From: Eurosta solidaginis
Taxonomy: Eukaryota; Arthropoda; Insecta; Diptera; Tephritidae
Length of the DNA stretch: 64,000 nt
Direction: 5' to 3'
NCBI RefSeq assembly: GCF_040869045.1
Contig: NC_090320.1
Coordinates: forward strand, 248,744,978-248,808,977
Shown: positions 1-11,793 of the stretch, in pieces
Layout of the letters: every line of letters begins with the position of its first letter
Position numbering within the stretch: position 1 is the first letter of the stretch
Position numbers and translations under genes: made by a program
The notes under the pieces: generated by a model
Seen by the model: only the letters and a program-made list of their open reading frames with translations
Databases searched by the model: none
What the model was told of the DNA's origin: nothing

Positions 1-3000
1 TGGCAGATGAGTTGAATTTATGACGCAGAATAGGAAACTAGTAAAATTTTGGACAATGGGCGTGGCACCGTCCACATTTAAAAGAAGGTAATTTAGAAGT
101 TTTGCAAGCTGTAATTTGTCAGTCGTTGAAGATATTATGATGAAATTTGGCAGGGACGTTACTCCTATTACTATATATACGCCTAATGAAAATTAGCAAA
201 ATCGGAGAAGGACCACGCCCACTTTTAAAAAAAAATTTTTTTTTAAAGTAAAATTTTAACAAAAAATTTAATATCTTCACAGTATATAAGTAAATTATGT
301 CAACATTCAACTCTAGTAATGATATGGTGCAACAAAATACAAAAATAAAAGAAAATTTCAAAATGGGCGTGGCTCCGCCCTTTTTCATTTAATTTGTCTA
401 GGATACTTTTAACGCCATAAGTCGAACAAAAATTAACCAATCCTTTTGAAATTTGGTAGGGGCATAGATTTTATGATAATAACTGTTTTCTGTGAAAACG
501 GGCGAAATCGGTTGATGCCACGCCCAGTTTTTATACACAGTCGTTCGTCTGTCCTTCCGCATGGCCGTTAACACGATAACTTGAGCAAAAATCGACATAT
601 CTTTAATGAACTTAGTTCACGTGCTTACTTGAACCCACTTTATCTTGTTATGAAAAATGAACGAAATCCGACTATGATCACGCCCACTTCTTCGATATCG
701 AAAATTACGAAAAATGAAAAAAATGCCATAATTCTATACCAAATACGAAAAAAGGGATGAAACATGGTAAGGTAATTGGATTGTTTTATTGACGCGAAAT
801 ATCACTTTAGAAAAAACTTTATAAAATGCTTGTAACACCTACCATATTAAGTAGAAGAAAATGAAAAAGTTCTGCAGGGCTAAATAAAAAACCCTTAAAA
901 TCTTGGCAGATATTACATATATAAATAAATTAGCGGTATCCAACAGATGATGTTCTGGGTCACCCTGGTCCACATTTTGGTCGATATCTGGACAACGCCT
1001 TCACACCACTCCCTTTTAAAACTCGCATTAATACCTTTAATTTAATACCCATATCTTACAAACTCATTCTAGAGTCACCCCTGGCCCACCTTTATGGCGA
1101 TATCTCAAAAAGGCGTCCACCTATAGAACTAAGGCCCACGCCCTTTTAAAATACTCATTAACACCTTTCATTTGATACCCATATCGTACAAACCTATTCT
1201 AAATTCACCCCTGGCCCAACCTTATGGCGATATCTTGAAAAAGCGAACACCTATAGAACTAAGGCCCATTCCCTTTTTAAAATACTCATTAACTCCTTTC
1301 GTTTGATGACCATATTGTACAAACAAATTCTAGGGTCACCCCTGGTCCACCTTTGTGGCGATATCTCGAAACGGCGTCCACCTATGAAACTAAGGATTAC
1401 TCCCTTTTAAAATACTCATTAACACCTTTCTTTTGATACCCATATTGTACAAACAAATTCTAGGGTCACCCCCGGTACATCTTTATGGCGATATCTCGAA
1501 ACGGCGTCCACCTATGGAACTAAGGATTACTCCCTTTTAAAATACTCATTAACACCTTTCATTTGATACCCATATCGTACAAACGCATTCTAGAGTCACC
1601 CCTGGTCTACCTTTATAGCGATATCTCGAAAAGGCGACCACATATACAACAACCACCACTCCCGTTTAAAACCCTCATTAATACCTTTAATTTGATACCC
1701 ATATCGTACAAACACATTCTAGAGTCACCCCTGGTCCACCTTTATGGCGATATTTCGAAACGGCGTCCACCTATGAAACTAAGGATTACTCCCTTTTAAA
1801 ATACTCATTAACACTTTTCTTTTGATACCCATATTGTACAAACAAATTCTAGGGTCACCCCTGGTACATCTTTATGGCGATATCTCGAAACGGCATCCAC
1901 CTATGAAACTAAGGATTACTCCCTTTTAAAATACTCATTAACACTTTTCTTTTGATACCCATATTGTACAAACAAATTCTAGGGTCACCCCTGGTACATC
2001 TTTATGGCGATATCTCGAAACGGCATCCACCTATGAAACTAAGGATTACTCCCTTTTAAAATACTCATAAACACCTTTCTTTTGATACCCATATTGTACA
2101 AACAAATTCTAGGGTCACCCCTGGTACATCTTTATGGCGATATCTCGAAACGGCATCCACCTATGAAACTAAGGATTACTCCCTTTTAAAATACTCATTA
2201 ACACTTTTCTTTTGATACCCATATTGTACAAACAAATTCTAGGGTCACCCCTGGTACATCTTTATGGCGATATCTCGAAACGGCATCCACCTATGAAACT
2301 AAGGATTACTCCCTTTTAAAATACTCATTAACACTTTTCTTTTGATACCCATATTGTACAAACAAATTCTAGGGTCACCCCTGGTCCACCTTTATGGCGA
2401 TATCTCGAAACGGCGTCCACCTATGAAACTAAGGATTACTCCCTTTTAAAATACTCATTAACTCCTTTCGTTTGATACCCATATTGCACAAACGAATTCT
2501 AAAGTCACCCCTGGCCCACCTTTATGGCGATATCTCGAAACGGCGTCCACTATAGAACGAAGGCCCACTCCCTTTTACATATACTCATTAAAACCTTTCA
2601 TTTGATACCCATATCGTACAAACAAAGTCTAGAGTCACCCCTGATCCACCTTTATTGCGATACCTCGAAAAGGCGTCCACTATGGAACTAAAGATTACTC
2701 CCTTTTAAAATACTCATAAACACCTTTCTTTTGATACCCATATTGTACAAACAAATTCTAGGGTCACCCCTGGTACATCTTTATGGCGATATCTCGAAAC
2801 GGCATCCACCTATGAAACTAAGGATTACTCCCTTTTAAAATACTCATTAACACTTTTCTTTTGATACCCATATTGTACAAACAAATTCTAGGGTCACCCA
2901 TGGTCCACCTTTATGGCGATATCTCGAAACGGCGTCCACCTATGAAACTAAGGATTACTCCCTTTTAAAATACTCATTAACTCCTTTCGTTTGATACCCA

Positions 3001-5393
3001 TATTGTACAAACAAATTCTAGGGTCACGCCTGGTCCACCTTTATGGCGATATCTAGAAAATGCGACCACCTATAAAACAACCACCACTCCCTTTTAAAAC
3101 CCTCATTAATACCTTTAATTTGATAGCCATATCGTACAAACACATTCTAGAGTCACCCCTGGTACACCTTTATGGCGATATTTCGAAACGGCATCCACCT
3201 ATATAACTAAGGCCCACTCCCTTTTAAAATACTCATTAACACCATTCGTTTGATGCCCATATTGTACAAATAAATTCTAGGGTCACCCCTGGTCCACCTT
3301 TATGGCGATATCTCGCAACGGCGTCCACCTATGGAACTAAGGATTACTCCCTTTTAAAATACTCATTAACACCTTTCATTTGATACCCATATCGTACAAA
3401 CGCATTCTAGAGTCACTCCTGGTCCACCTTTATGGCGATATCTCGAAAAGGCGACCACATATACAACAACCACCACTCCCGTTTAAAACCCTCATTAATA
3501 CCTTTAATTTGATAGCCATATCGTACAAACACATTCTAGAGTCACCCCTGGTACACCTTTATGGCGATATTTCGAAACGGCATCCACCTATAGAACTAAG
3601 GCCCACTCCCTTTTAAAATACTCATTAACACCATTCGTTTGATGCCCATATTGTACAAATAAATTCTAGGGTCACCCCTGGTCCACCTTTATGGCGATAT
3701 CTCGAAACGGCGTCCACCTATGAAACTAAGGATTACTCCCTTTTAAAATACTCATTAACTCCTTTCGTTTGATACCCATATCGTACAAACAAAGTCTAGA
3801 GTCACCCCTGATCCACCTTTATTGCGATACCTCGAAAAGGCGTCCACTATGGAACTAAGGATTACTCCCTTTTAAAATACTCATAAACACCTTTCTTTTG
3901 ATACCAATATTGTACAAACAAATTCTAGGGTCACCCCTGGTACATCTTTATGGCGATATCTCGAAACGGCATCCACCTATGAAACTAAGGATTACTCCCT
4001 TTTCAAATACTCATTAACACCTTTCTTTTGATACCCATATTGTACAAACAAATTCTAGGGTCACCCCTGGTCCACCTTTATGGCGATATCTCGAAACGGC
4101 GTCCACCTATGAAACTAAGGATTACTCCCTTTTAAAATACTCATTAACTCCTTTCGTTTGATACCCATATTGTACAAACAAATTCTAGGGTCACCCCTGG
4201 TCCACCTTTATGGCGATATCTCGAAACGGCGTCCACCTATGAAACTAAGGATTACTCCCTTTTAAAATACTCATTAACTCCTTTCGTTTGATACCCATAT
4301 TGCACAAACGAATTCTAAAGTCACCCCTGGCCCACCTTTATGGCGATATCTCGAAACGGCGTCCACTATAGAACGAAGGCCCATTCCCTTTTACATATAC
4401 TCATTAAAACCTTTCATTTGATACCCATATCGTACAAACAAAGTCTAGAGTCACCCCTGATCCACCTTTATTGCGATACCTCGAAAAGGCGTCCACTATG
4501 GAACTAAGGATTACTCCCTTTTAAAATACTCATAAACACCTTTCTTTTGATACCCATGTTGTACAAACAAATTCTAGGGTCACCCCTGGTACATCTTTAT
4601 GGCGATATCTCGAAACGGCGTCCACCTATGAAACTAAGGATTACTCCCTTTTAAAATACTCATTAACTCCTTTCGTTTGATACCCATATTGTACAAACAA
4701 ATTCTAGGGTCACGCCTGGTCCACCTTTATGGCGATATCTAGAAAATGCGACCACCTATAAAACAACCACCACTTCCTTTTAAAACCCTCATTAATACCT
4801 TTAATTTGATAGCCATATCGTACAAACACATTCTAGAGTCACCCCTGGTACACCTTTATGGCGATATTTCGAAACGGCATCCACCTATAGAACTAAGGCC
4901 CACTCCCTTTTAAAATACTCATTAACACCATTCGTTTGATGCCCATATTGTACAAATAAATTCTAGGGTCACCCCTGGTCCACCTTTATGGCGATATCTC
5001 GAAACGGCATCCACCTATGAAACTAAGGATTACTCCCTTTTAAAATACTCATTAACACCTTTCATTTGATACCCATATTGTACAAACAAATTCTATGGTC
5101 ACCCCTGGTCCACCTTTATGGCGATATCTCGAAACGGCGTCCACCTATAAAACAACCACCACCTGGTCCACCTTTATGGCTATATCCCTAAATGGCGTCC
5201 ACCTATAAAACTATGGTCCACTCCCTCATAAAATACTCTTTAATGCCTTTCATTTGATACACATTTCATACAAACACATTCCAGGGTTTCCCTCGGTTTT
5301 CCTACATGGTTATTTTCCCTTATGTTGTCACCATAGCTCTCAACTGAGTATGTAATGTTCGGCTACACCCGAACTTAACCTTCATTACTTGTT
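1..5393 (+). mobile_element. Helentron/DINE-like non-coding element, left end outside window
   Basis: This copy enters from the left edge and ends with a hairpin whose arms read GTTCGG and CCGAAC, followed by the terminal CTTACTTGTT-like sequence near 5384-5393. Complete copies at 38323, 41327 and 54172 share its order: a terminal hairpin, a CGTC-rich microsatellite, several GGGCGTGG boxes, a unique core and an internal minisatellite before the far end. It encodes no protein I can support; open frames such as 119-388 (minus) recur only because the DNA is repeated. Subterminal inverted repeats, internal tandem repeats and no visible target duplication are traits of Helentron-associated DINE elements, so I infer that class without having found an autonomous partner. 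Confidence 0.65.
958..5265 (+). repeat. 130-bp satellite-like tandem array, about 33 units
   Basis: The box TCCCTTTTAAAATACTCATT recurs at 1401, 1531, 1791, 1921, 2051, 2181, 2311 and 2441, giving a period of 129-130 bp. The array lies inside the Helentron-like element where other copies have only one to five units. Some variant units recur at distance: AAAGTCTAGAG appears at 2624, 3791 and 4440, offsets close to 9 and 5 units, so blocks of several units have been duplicated. Runs of near-identical units (1791-2441) suggest recent local amplification. Open frames such as 1563-1799 and 3380-3616 are translations of the repeat. Confidence 0.9.
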
Positions 5394-5889
5394 GTAAATG
5401 TAAACTATTATACATACACACATACATACATTCTAACTCACTTTCATAGTGTTCCGAAGAGTTGAAATTCTTTGTTTGAAAAATTTTTATGATTTAGTGC
5501 TATAATTTTCTCATTGTTGCACTATTGCTTTGTACTTCAAGCTGTTAAAGTGTAATATTGTGACACTTTTTATTGTTCGAGCAGGATTTTCTGAAAGTTT
5601 TATGTTTCTATTCTGGTCGGAAAAGATTTAGTTCTTTATTTTTAATGGTTTTAGGTACTCTTGTATATCCAAATTCATGAACGCAATTGTTTGGTATTGA
5701 TAATTTTACGATTGCTCATAAAATCGTTTTTTATTATTGAATAATCTTCGAAAAAGCCAAAACTTGTGAAAAGGCTTATTAGGAGATTTGTAAATGGAAA
5801 TTTGTTGCCAGATATAGAAAAAAATGTAATTTGAACATAAGTGTGGTAACATATTCGCTAGTTATGTACAAAAAAGTGGAACAGCACCT
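5394..5889. other. AT-rich stretch without a recognised feature
   Basis: Apart from a short CATACA-rich microsatellite near 5411-5431 I see no gene, repeat boundary or RNA here. Confidence 0.5.
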
Positions 5890-7707
5890 CGGGACCAAGA
5901 ACAATTTTCTGAAAAACAGTTTTAAGGATGCCCCAACTGAAGAACAAAAATGGCGACCTTGTTAACCGATGTCCACAGAGAACTTAGATCATGAAGGTAA
6001 ATCTTCTCTGGTCTCCTAAATGGAAACAGTTTAGACAGCGATGATGAACCAGATCCCGAAATCGACGATGATGGCATCCGATTACAGCGCAGTCAGAACT
6101 GCAATAACCAGATTAAAAACAACAAGGGCTCGGGCGCTGCATGATTTGTCTACGGAGCTATTCAATTAAGGCGGCTAGGAGTTAAGAAGACGCGTGCACC
6201 ACATTCTTTGCAAATTATGGTCGGACAAGTTATTTTTTTCTGAAAATAATGATTCGTTTTTCTCAGCTCTCTCGTAAGCTTGTATGTTCCTTTCACAAAA
6301 TGTTTCCCACTGGATAAGAAACGAGGGGCGCCACTTCCTACAAACTCAACATTTTTGTAGAGGGCCAGGTCGCATAGATCAAAAGTTACAACTTAAGAGT
6401 GCAAAATGAGGGTAACATTTTTTCCAGAAAAGAAAAACAATAATTGTTCTTTGCCCAGTCCAGAAGAAAAGGAATCCTGCATACTGCGGCTACTACCGTG
6501 GATCCAACCTACTTAATATCGCATATAAGTTCCTGTCAAAGGTATTTTGTGAGAGATTGATGCTTACCGATAATCGGCTGATTGAACTTTATCAGTGCGA
6601 CTTCAGACCAAGTAAATTTACGATTGACCAGATTTTTACTATGCGCCGAATCTCGGTAAAACCCGTGAAAAAATAATTGGCACACATCTTCTTGGTCCAT
6701 TTTAAAGCCGCCTTTGAGAGTTCGAAAAGAAGCTGCATATAGTATGCCGTTATTTTTTTAAATTTTGTTTCCTCGGAAAACTTATACGGCTGTGCAAAAT
6801 GACGTTGAGCAACACCATCAGCTCAGTCAGAATGGGGAAGGACCTACCAGAGCGGTTCCAAACTAAGCGAGATATCTAGACAGGGTAACCCTCTATAGTG
6901 CGATTTCTTTAATTTGATGCTGGAGAAAATTATTTTTGCTGAAGAACCCAACCGCTAAGAAGCTGTATTCTATAAGAGTGTGCAATTATTGGCTTATGCT
7001 GACGACATTGATATCAACGGCCGGAATACCCGCGCCATAAGTTCTGCTTACTCCAAACGGGAAATAGAAGCGAAAACAATGGGTTCGATGGGTGATTGTT
7101 CTCATTCAAGTACCCTGTCATAGAGCAAAGAGTCAGCGCATTTGTGACTTAGCAGCCACGACACTGTTCACAGCAATAATTTCGAAATAATAAAAGACTT
7201 CGTTTATTTGGTAACCAGAACTAGCACCTACAACAACATTAGGTTTGAAATCCAGTGAAGAATCACTTTTTCCAATAAACGCTACTTTGGACTAGGTAGG
7301 CAATTGAAGGTTGGTAATTTGGATAGCGGAAAAGCAAACTAAAATCATGCTCTACAAGTCACTTATCTTAGCCGTTCTGCTATTTGGTGCAGACCAAGAC
7401 AACATCAGATGAGGCGGCTTTCAGAGAATTCGAGAGAAAATTTCCAGCGAATTAGAGTGGCTAGGCCATGTTATGCAAATGAAAGATGGCGATCCGGCTT
7501 AGAAAGTATTTTTATCGGAAAACGCCTCCGGAAGCAGAGAAAGAGGACCCTACTCCGCTGGAAGGACCAGGTGGTAAGCGAGTAAAACTCCCTTGGTGTT
7601 ACCAATTGTCGTCAGTTAACCCAGCAGAGAAGCGACTGGTGCACCTTGTTGGACGGCCATAACCATTTAAACGATTAAGCTCCAATTAAGTTAGTAAGTG
7701 AGTGAGA
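5890..7707 (+). pseudogene. Decayed RTE-clade LINE, reverse transcriptase to C-terminus
   Basis: Frame-jumping translation gives RTE-type reverse transcriptase motifs. A YRG...LLNIAYKFLS-like block lies near 6490-6540, QCDFRPSK-like sequence near 6595, IRLCKMTLSNT near 6785, and a QGNP-like remnant near 6885. The C-terminal basic segment (WLGHVMQMKD, then a W-K-DQV remnant) lies at about 7450-7580. Stops and frameshifts are frequent, so it cannot encode enzyme. The end has a short (TAAG/TGAG)n tail at about 7688-7707, as in the better preserved minus-strand copy at 52257-52720. The insertion of unrelated sequence around 6235-6425 interrupts the fingers region. RTE elements copy themselves by target-primed reverse transcription; this one is dead. 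Confidence 0.75.
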
Positions 7708-7776
7708 GTTGTGGAGGAGGGGAAATATAAAAATTGCATATCTATAAATAAAAGTAAAATAATTTTTAGTTGGGCC

Positions 7777-8140
7777 AAAAACTTGAAAATAAAATAATTT
7801 AAAAAAATTTTTAAGTTAAACGGTTTTATTGAAAACAATACTTACATAAAGTAATAATAATACTAAAAGCTAGAAAATAATTATATAGGTCCTTGGTACT
7901 AGTCATCACACCCCTGATCAATCTAGGGCGTTGATCAGGCAATTAAATAAAAGCGTTGGACGCATGAAATTTCTGAAAATGTGATTAGGGTTCAGTTGGT
8001 CTTATATATGACTATCAGTAGAAATTTGACGCGTCCAACGCTTTTATTTAAGTATTATTATTATTTAACGTAAGCATTGTTTTCAATAAAAGCGTTTAAC
8101 TTAAACATTTTTTTTTTAATTATTTTATTTTCAAGTTTTT
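7777..8140. mobile_element. Foldback element, copy 1 (deleted right arm)
   Basis: The ends are inverted repeats: ACTTGAAAATAAAATAATT on the left and its complement at about 8115-8135. Inner inverted blocks around AAAAGCGTTGGACGC (about 7950) pair with GCGTCCAACGCTTTT (about 8032). Compared with copy 2 at 23402-23853, the right arm has lost roughly 95 bp, which fits deletion of hairpin-forming DNA. No ORF. Confidence 0.75.
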
Positions 8141-8340
8141 AGTCTTTGTTGGGTGAGAGTGTTCAAAACCTGTATTCAAGACAGTAAGCATTATGCGCGT
8201 ATATACATATACCTAATCAGCATAGAATCATGCTCGGATACCTACTAAGCACTTCATTACCATGTAATTAGTTTTTAGTTCACTCAAGACAAATAAATGA
8301 AGAAGACGTGAAATTCCATTGTCTGGTGTTTTAATTTGTT
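8141..8340. other. Unassigned spacer between foldback and its flank
   Basis: This segment is absent at the matching place beside copy 2 (near 23400), so it is probably a separate insertion. I cannot classify it. Confidence 0.35.
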
Positions 8341-8344
8341 TTGC

Positions 8345-8710
8345 GATCCCCGAACAGTCTTTATTTAATTAGTGACTCATTATTACAAGGAGTCTTTCCT
8401 GACAATTTGTTACAATCTAAGTCCTCAATACATAATCCTTCCAAAGACTTTACTCGACTCCGCGCCACGTATGCTTGTCCCTCCTCCAACTCCAAAATAT
8501 TTTGATGTCACTTCTACTGGACTGTATGCAATAAATAAATAAAAAATATGAGCCAAAGCGGACATCATAGGTCGCTTTTTATTCATGTATGTATTATGTG
8601 AAACAAATATGAATCAAATCGAACCACAAATACGATTTTTGTGAATATCTCGATCCTTGCGCCACCTAGCGGCGATTTTTTTCATAGTCGCTTTCTATTC
8701 TTGCATTTGC
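8345..8710 (-). repeat. Single 117-bp unit plus unique flank of the composite element
   Basis: This is the reverse complement of 22565-23400. The segment ending in TGTCACTTCTACTGG (about 8506-8520) matches 23205-23222, and one 117-bp unit lies at about 8560-8700. The element here carries one unit where the other copy carries five. Confidence 0.8.
8659..8672 (-). promoter_or_regulatory. CTCF-like motif
   Basis: The minus strand reads CCGCTAGGTGGCGC, matching the animal CTCF core consensus CCASYAGRKGGCRS at all positions but the third, where G replaces A. Binding is inferred only. Confidence 0.5.
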
Positions 8711-8714
8711 AAGG

Positions 8715-8935
8715 AAGATGAGTTTTTACTGAGAGCTTTTCAAGGCAGAAATACACCCGGAGCGCTTGCCAAACACTGCCGAGGGGCGACCCCGCTTAGA
8801 AAAATTTTCTTCTAATTGAAAAACCTTATTTCTAAAATTTTGATGTTGCTTTGCCCGGGGGTGTGAGCCCAGGGCATACGGTGTCGTAGGCGGAGTACGC
8901 TACGACCACACTACGGTGGCCGCCATGCATATCTA
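8715..8935 (-). mobile_element. tRNA-derived SINE, 3'-truncated copy
   Basis: Reverse complement of the head of the SINE at 14756: the GCCACC...GTGGT head lies at the right (about 8915-8935), a damaged B box near 8862-8872, and the body with GGGTCGCCCC-like sequence at about 8790. It stops before the TATTTATTT tail. Pol III internal promoters drive such elements; a LINE enzyme in trans moves them. Confidence 0.8.
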
Positions 8936-9239
8936 TAACATCCAAAATGTATTGTTCTTGCCACCAAGTAAATAAAAACAATCATAAAATGAATAATAAT
9001 TAATGTTTACACTAATTAATTTATTAAATTATTTGTATGCAGATAAAACTCTATTTTTGTTTTTTCTTGCAGGCTTTGTTTGGCATCAGAAAAAAAACTT
9101 ATACTAGAATAACTAATAATTATTAATTGATATAAAAATGTGGTCAAATGTTAAAAGTCAGTAACAAGAGCACTTAATAACGGTAAAAAGCAAAATATAT
9201 GATTTAATAGTTTACAACTCTAACACACATACGAATATA
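8936..9239. other. AT-rich spacer
   Basis: No gene or repeat recognised. A pyrimidine tract plus CAG near 9052-9071 resembles a splice acceptor, but no exon could be supported. Confidence 0.4.
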
Positions 9240-10030
9240 CCTTAAAGTGGAGCGATTACATGTGAGAAATCGTTCATTGGTATATTTATTATGGTGGTCG
9301 CTATTAATAAAATTAACAAGTTTTCGACAGCGAGGCTCGATAACTCCCCACGATATCCGACTTTATCACGTTGCCTTTATAGTGGTCGGGATGTCGACAA
9401 AGGTCATTGCATTGATGTTTGGGACTGCTACGTACTACCTTTGTGCAGTCTGGCTGCTCTCTCTATGGCATATAAATCCGCCTGTAAGACGCTGAATGAG
9501 TCAGGGAGTCGATACGATGTTTTACGTGCAGATGCTTTGAGTACATTCCAGCTACAGTTCCCCTTTTTTGAGACGTCAGTGAAGATTGTAATGCCGCCCC
9601 CCCCCTACCACTGTTTAGGCCATCCTCCCATTCCTTCCTAGAAGGAGATCTCACGTTCTGCGCCTGGAAGTTAATAACTACCGTGATATGGGCGGTGTCG
9701 GACGTTGTGTCAGCTATTATTCCATTCAACCGTTTCCTTGTTATGTCATCTAATATCTTCGCATGCCCTTATTCGTTTGATTTCCACATGTTGAATTCTT
9801 TTAGACATAGAGCCACTTTCGCGAGCTCCATACGTTAGGATCGGTGGGGTGGCAGTGCTTTATATGCCATGCGTAATATCCGGTCAAAGTAGCGTAAAAT
9901 CTATCTATACAACAATGTCGAAAAAGGCTGCCAAGGTGTATTCTTGAAAGAATATACCACCTTTTGGTAGAGTGAAAATGAGACTCAGGGCTTCCGAAGA
10001 GATAGCCTGCCAAAATTTCAGCTTTTTTTA
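9240..10030. other. Unclassified, coding-like debris
   Basis: Base composition is less AT-rich than the neighbours, and open frames overlap on both strands (9247-9495 plus, 9291-9641 plus, 9463-9729 minus, 9801-10013 minus). None shows a domain I know. The minus-strand 88-residue frame is the least repeat-like. It may be a worn retroelement segment, but I assign no function. Confidence 0.3.
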
Positions 10031-10418
10031 TTAAAACGTATGGAGAATTTTCAAGTTTTTTAAAAAGTGTACCGGGGATATAACCTATATAAAAGCATAA
10101 ATATAATAAGAGACGTCATTATTTACTTTGTGGCCATTTGCATAATGTTTTCGTTATGGTAGTCGTAGGTTTTTTGGCCGAGATGGGGATATATGTCTTC
10201 TATACATTTTCGTGGGGTATTTGTGTTTATTTTTACGACTCAATTTAATTAACTAATGAATTCTCTTTCCAAAAATCACATTTGGATAAGGTGCCTACGC
10301 GGCATGGATAAATGCGAGACAATGAAAAATGTCCCTCTTAGAAAACATTAGGCATCAATTTTTGTAATTTACGGCGAGTTACTCGCCACTCGTTGCAGAC
10401 TGGTGGCTCTTATTATAT
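10031..10418. other. Spacer without recognised feature
   Basis: No ORF or repeat match to other parts of the window was seen. Confidence 0.4.
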
Positions 10419-10955
10419 TGTAACGAATTTAGTGCAATTCCTCTTATTGGCACCCTTCTGTTAACGTTCGAATCACTAAACGGTTGAATAAATAACTCCA
10501 CTATTCAATAATGCAAAATAGCCTTTAATAAAGTACTTCACAATAACACTTATACTTCGCAACTGATAGCTTGCTTAAATCGAACTGAATGTCATGCCCC
10601 CATTGTTGCTGCTTTTTATACTGTTTGGTTTCCTCGTTGACATATTTCTAGGCGCTTCTATTTCTAGAATTTACTAGTTAGTTATCAGCTATAAATTTCT
10701 AAGCTATAAATACAAATGCACGATTTTATAGCTTTTCTCATAGCCCATGCGCGTGTATATATGAGTGATACTTGTACAAATGATTGCATACTTTTAGGAG
10801 TATCTAGATATATGCATGTGTTTGTGCGTTACTCTCCGCTACTCGTATGGACATATGGGTAGACATAATGATTGATTTGTTGATGTGCATACGAGTCACT
10901 GCTTAGTATCGGCTTAGAGATGATAGTATCCCTTAGTGTTGTAATATTTGTCACA
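10419..10955 (-). mobile_element. Solo LTR, ATAT-targeting Ty3/gypsy-type family
   Basis: A 537-bp LTR lies between perfect ATAT duplications (10415-10418 and 10956-10959). On the minus strand it starts TGTGAC and ends TTACA, has a TATA-like TATAAAAAGC box near 10610, an AATAAA-like polyadenylation region read as TTTATT near 10530, and a GAATAAATAACTCCACT-type R-U5 stretch near the other end. It aligns with the 28682-29274 LTR. No gag or pol follows, so it is a recombination remnant. Confidence 0.85.
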
Positions 10956-11269
10956 ATATTTATCCTCCTTGCCCTTAGTACCCAAACAGCTAGGCAGGTT
11001 TTAAAAGATTTTTTGCTAAGGTAACTCGTTTAATTCACGCACAGGCCAGTTCAACATAATCTGACTTCTTTAGTAGTTATTCGAGATTGAAGTTCAACCT
11101 TCATATGATTTGTATGGAAAAAAATAAAGTCGCGGTGCGGCACCTCTAAACAATGAAATAAAAACTGAAATTTTTACAGGCTCTCTTTTTGGATGTCATG
11201 AGCAATATTTTTACTATATCAAAAGAAAAACTTCTCTTAGCCCACTCTAATATTTATATATGTATATGT
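10956..11269. other. Spacer
   Basis: No gene or classified repeat seen. Confidence 0.4.
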
Positions 11270-11470
11270 AAATATGCTAAACATGCCCCGAGGTGGAACA
11301 AAGGCACTTAAACCTCGAGTGTTAAGTTGACATACTAACCAATATATTTATATTTATTAGTTAAGATATATTAGTAAATAGTCTGTAAGGAGGTTCTGAT
11401 TGTCCTAGACTATAATATGAATAAATAAATAAATAAAATAAATAAATAAATAAATAAATAAATATTTATG
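11270..11470 (+). mobile_element. LINE 3' end with (AAAT)n tail
   Basis: A 3'-UTR-like segment runs into an (AATA)n tail at about 11418-11465. The CR1-like relic at 11940-13497 ends with the same tail type, suggesting a 5'-truncated relative. Confidence 0.5.
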
Positions 11471-11793
11471 CATACGTATGTATGTTAGTATGTGTGTTTA
11501 TGTTAATTTAATAACACTAAATTAAATGGGCAACCACTGTAAGCGAATATGATCAAATAAATTTATAATTAATTTACAAGCAATTTATTTATTTAATTAA
11601 AAGTAAAACAATAACAAATGCACAATATAGCAACAAAAACTTTAGTGAAATCACTTCACACGATCACATAGCCGAGAGTGATTGCAAGCAATTTGCATAC
11701 AAAATTTGTTAGCACTTTAGAGCTGCATATTTGCCATAGAAACTGAACTAATTTTAAATAAGAGTTAACTAAAAACGGGTTTAATTATTTATA

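Noticed and set aside
1563..1799. Open frame with internal repeat, also at 3380-3616
   Set aside because: It is the 130-bp satellite translated; frames break with small changes and no start context is conserved.
958..5265. Regular repeats resembling a CRISPR array
   Set aside because: Units are 130 bp without unique spacers, in eukaryotic transposon context.
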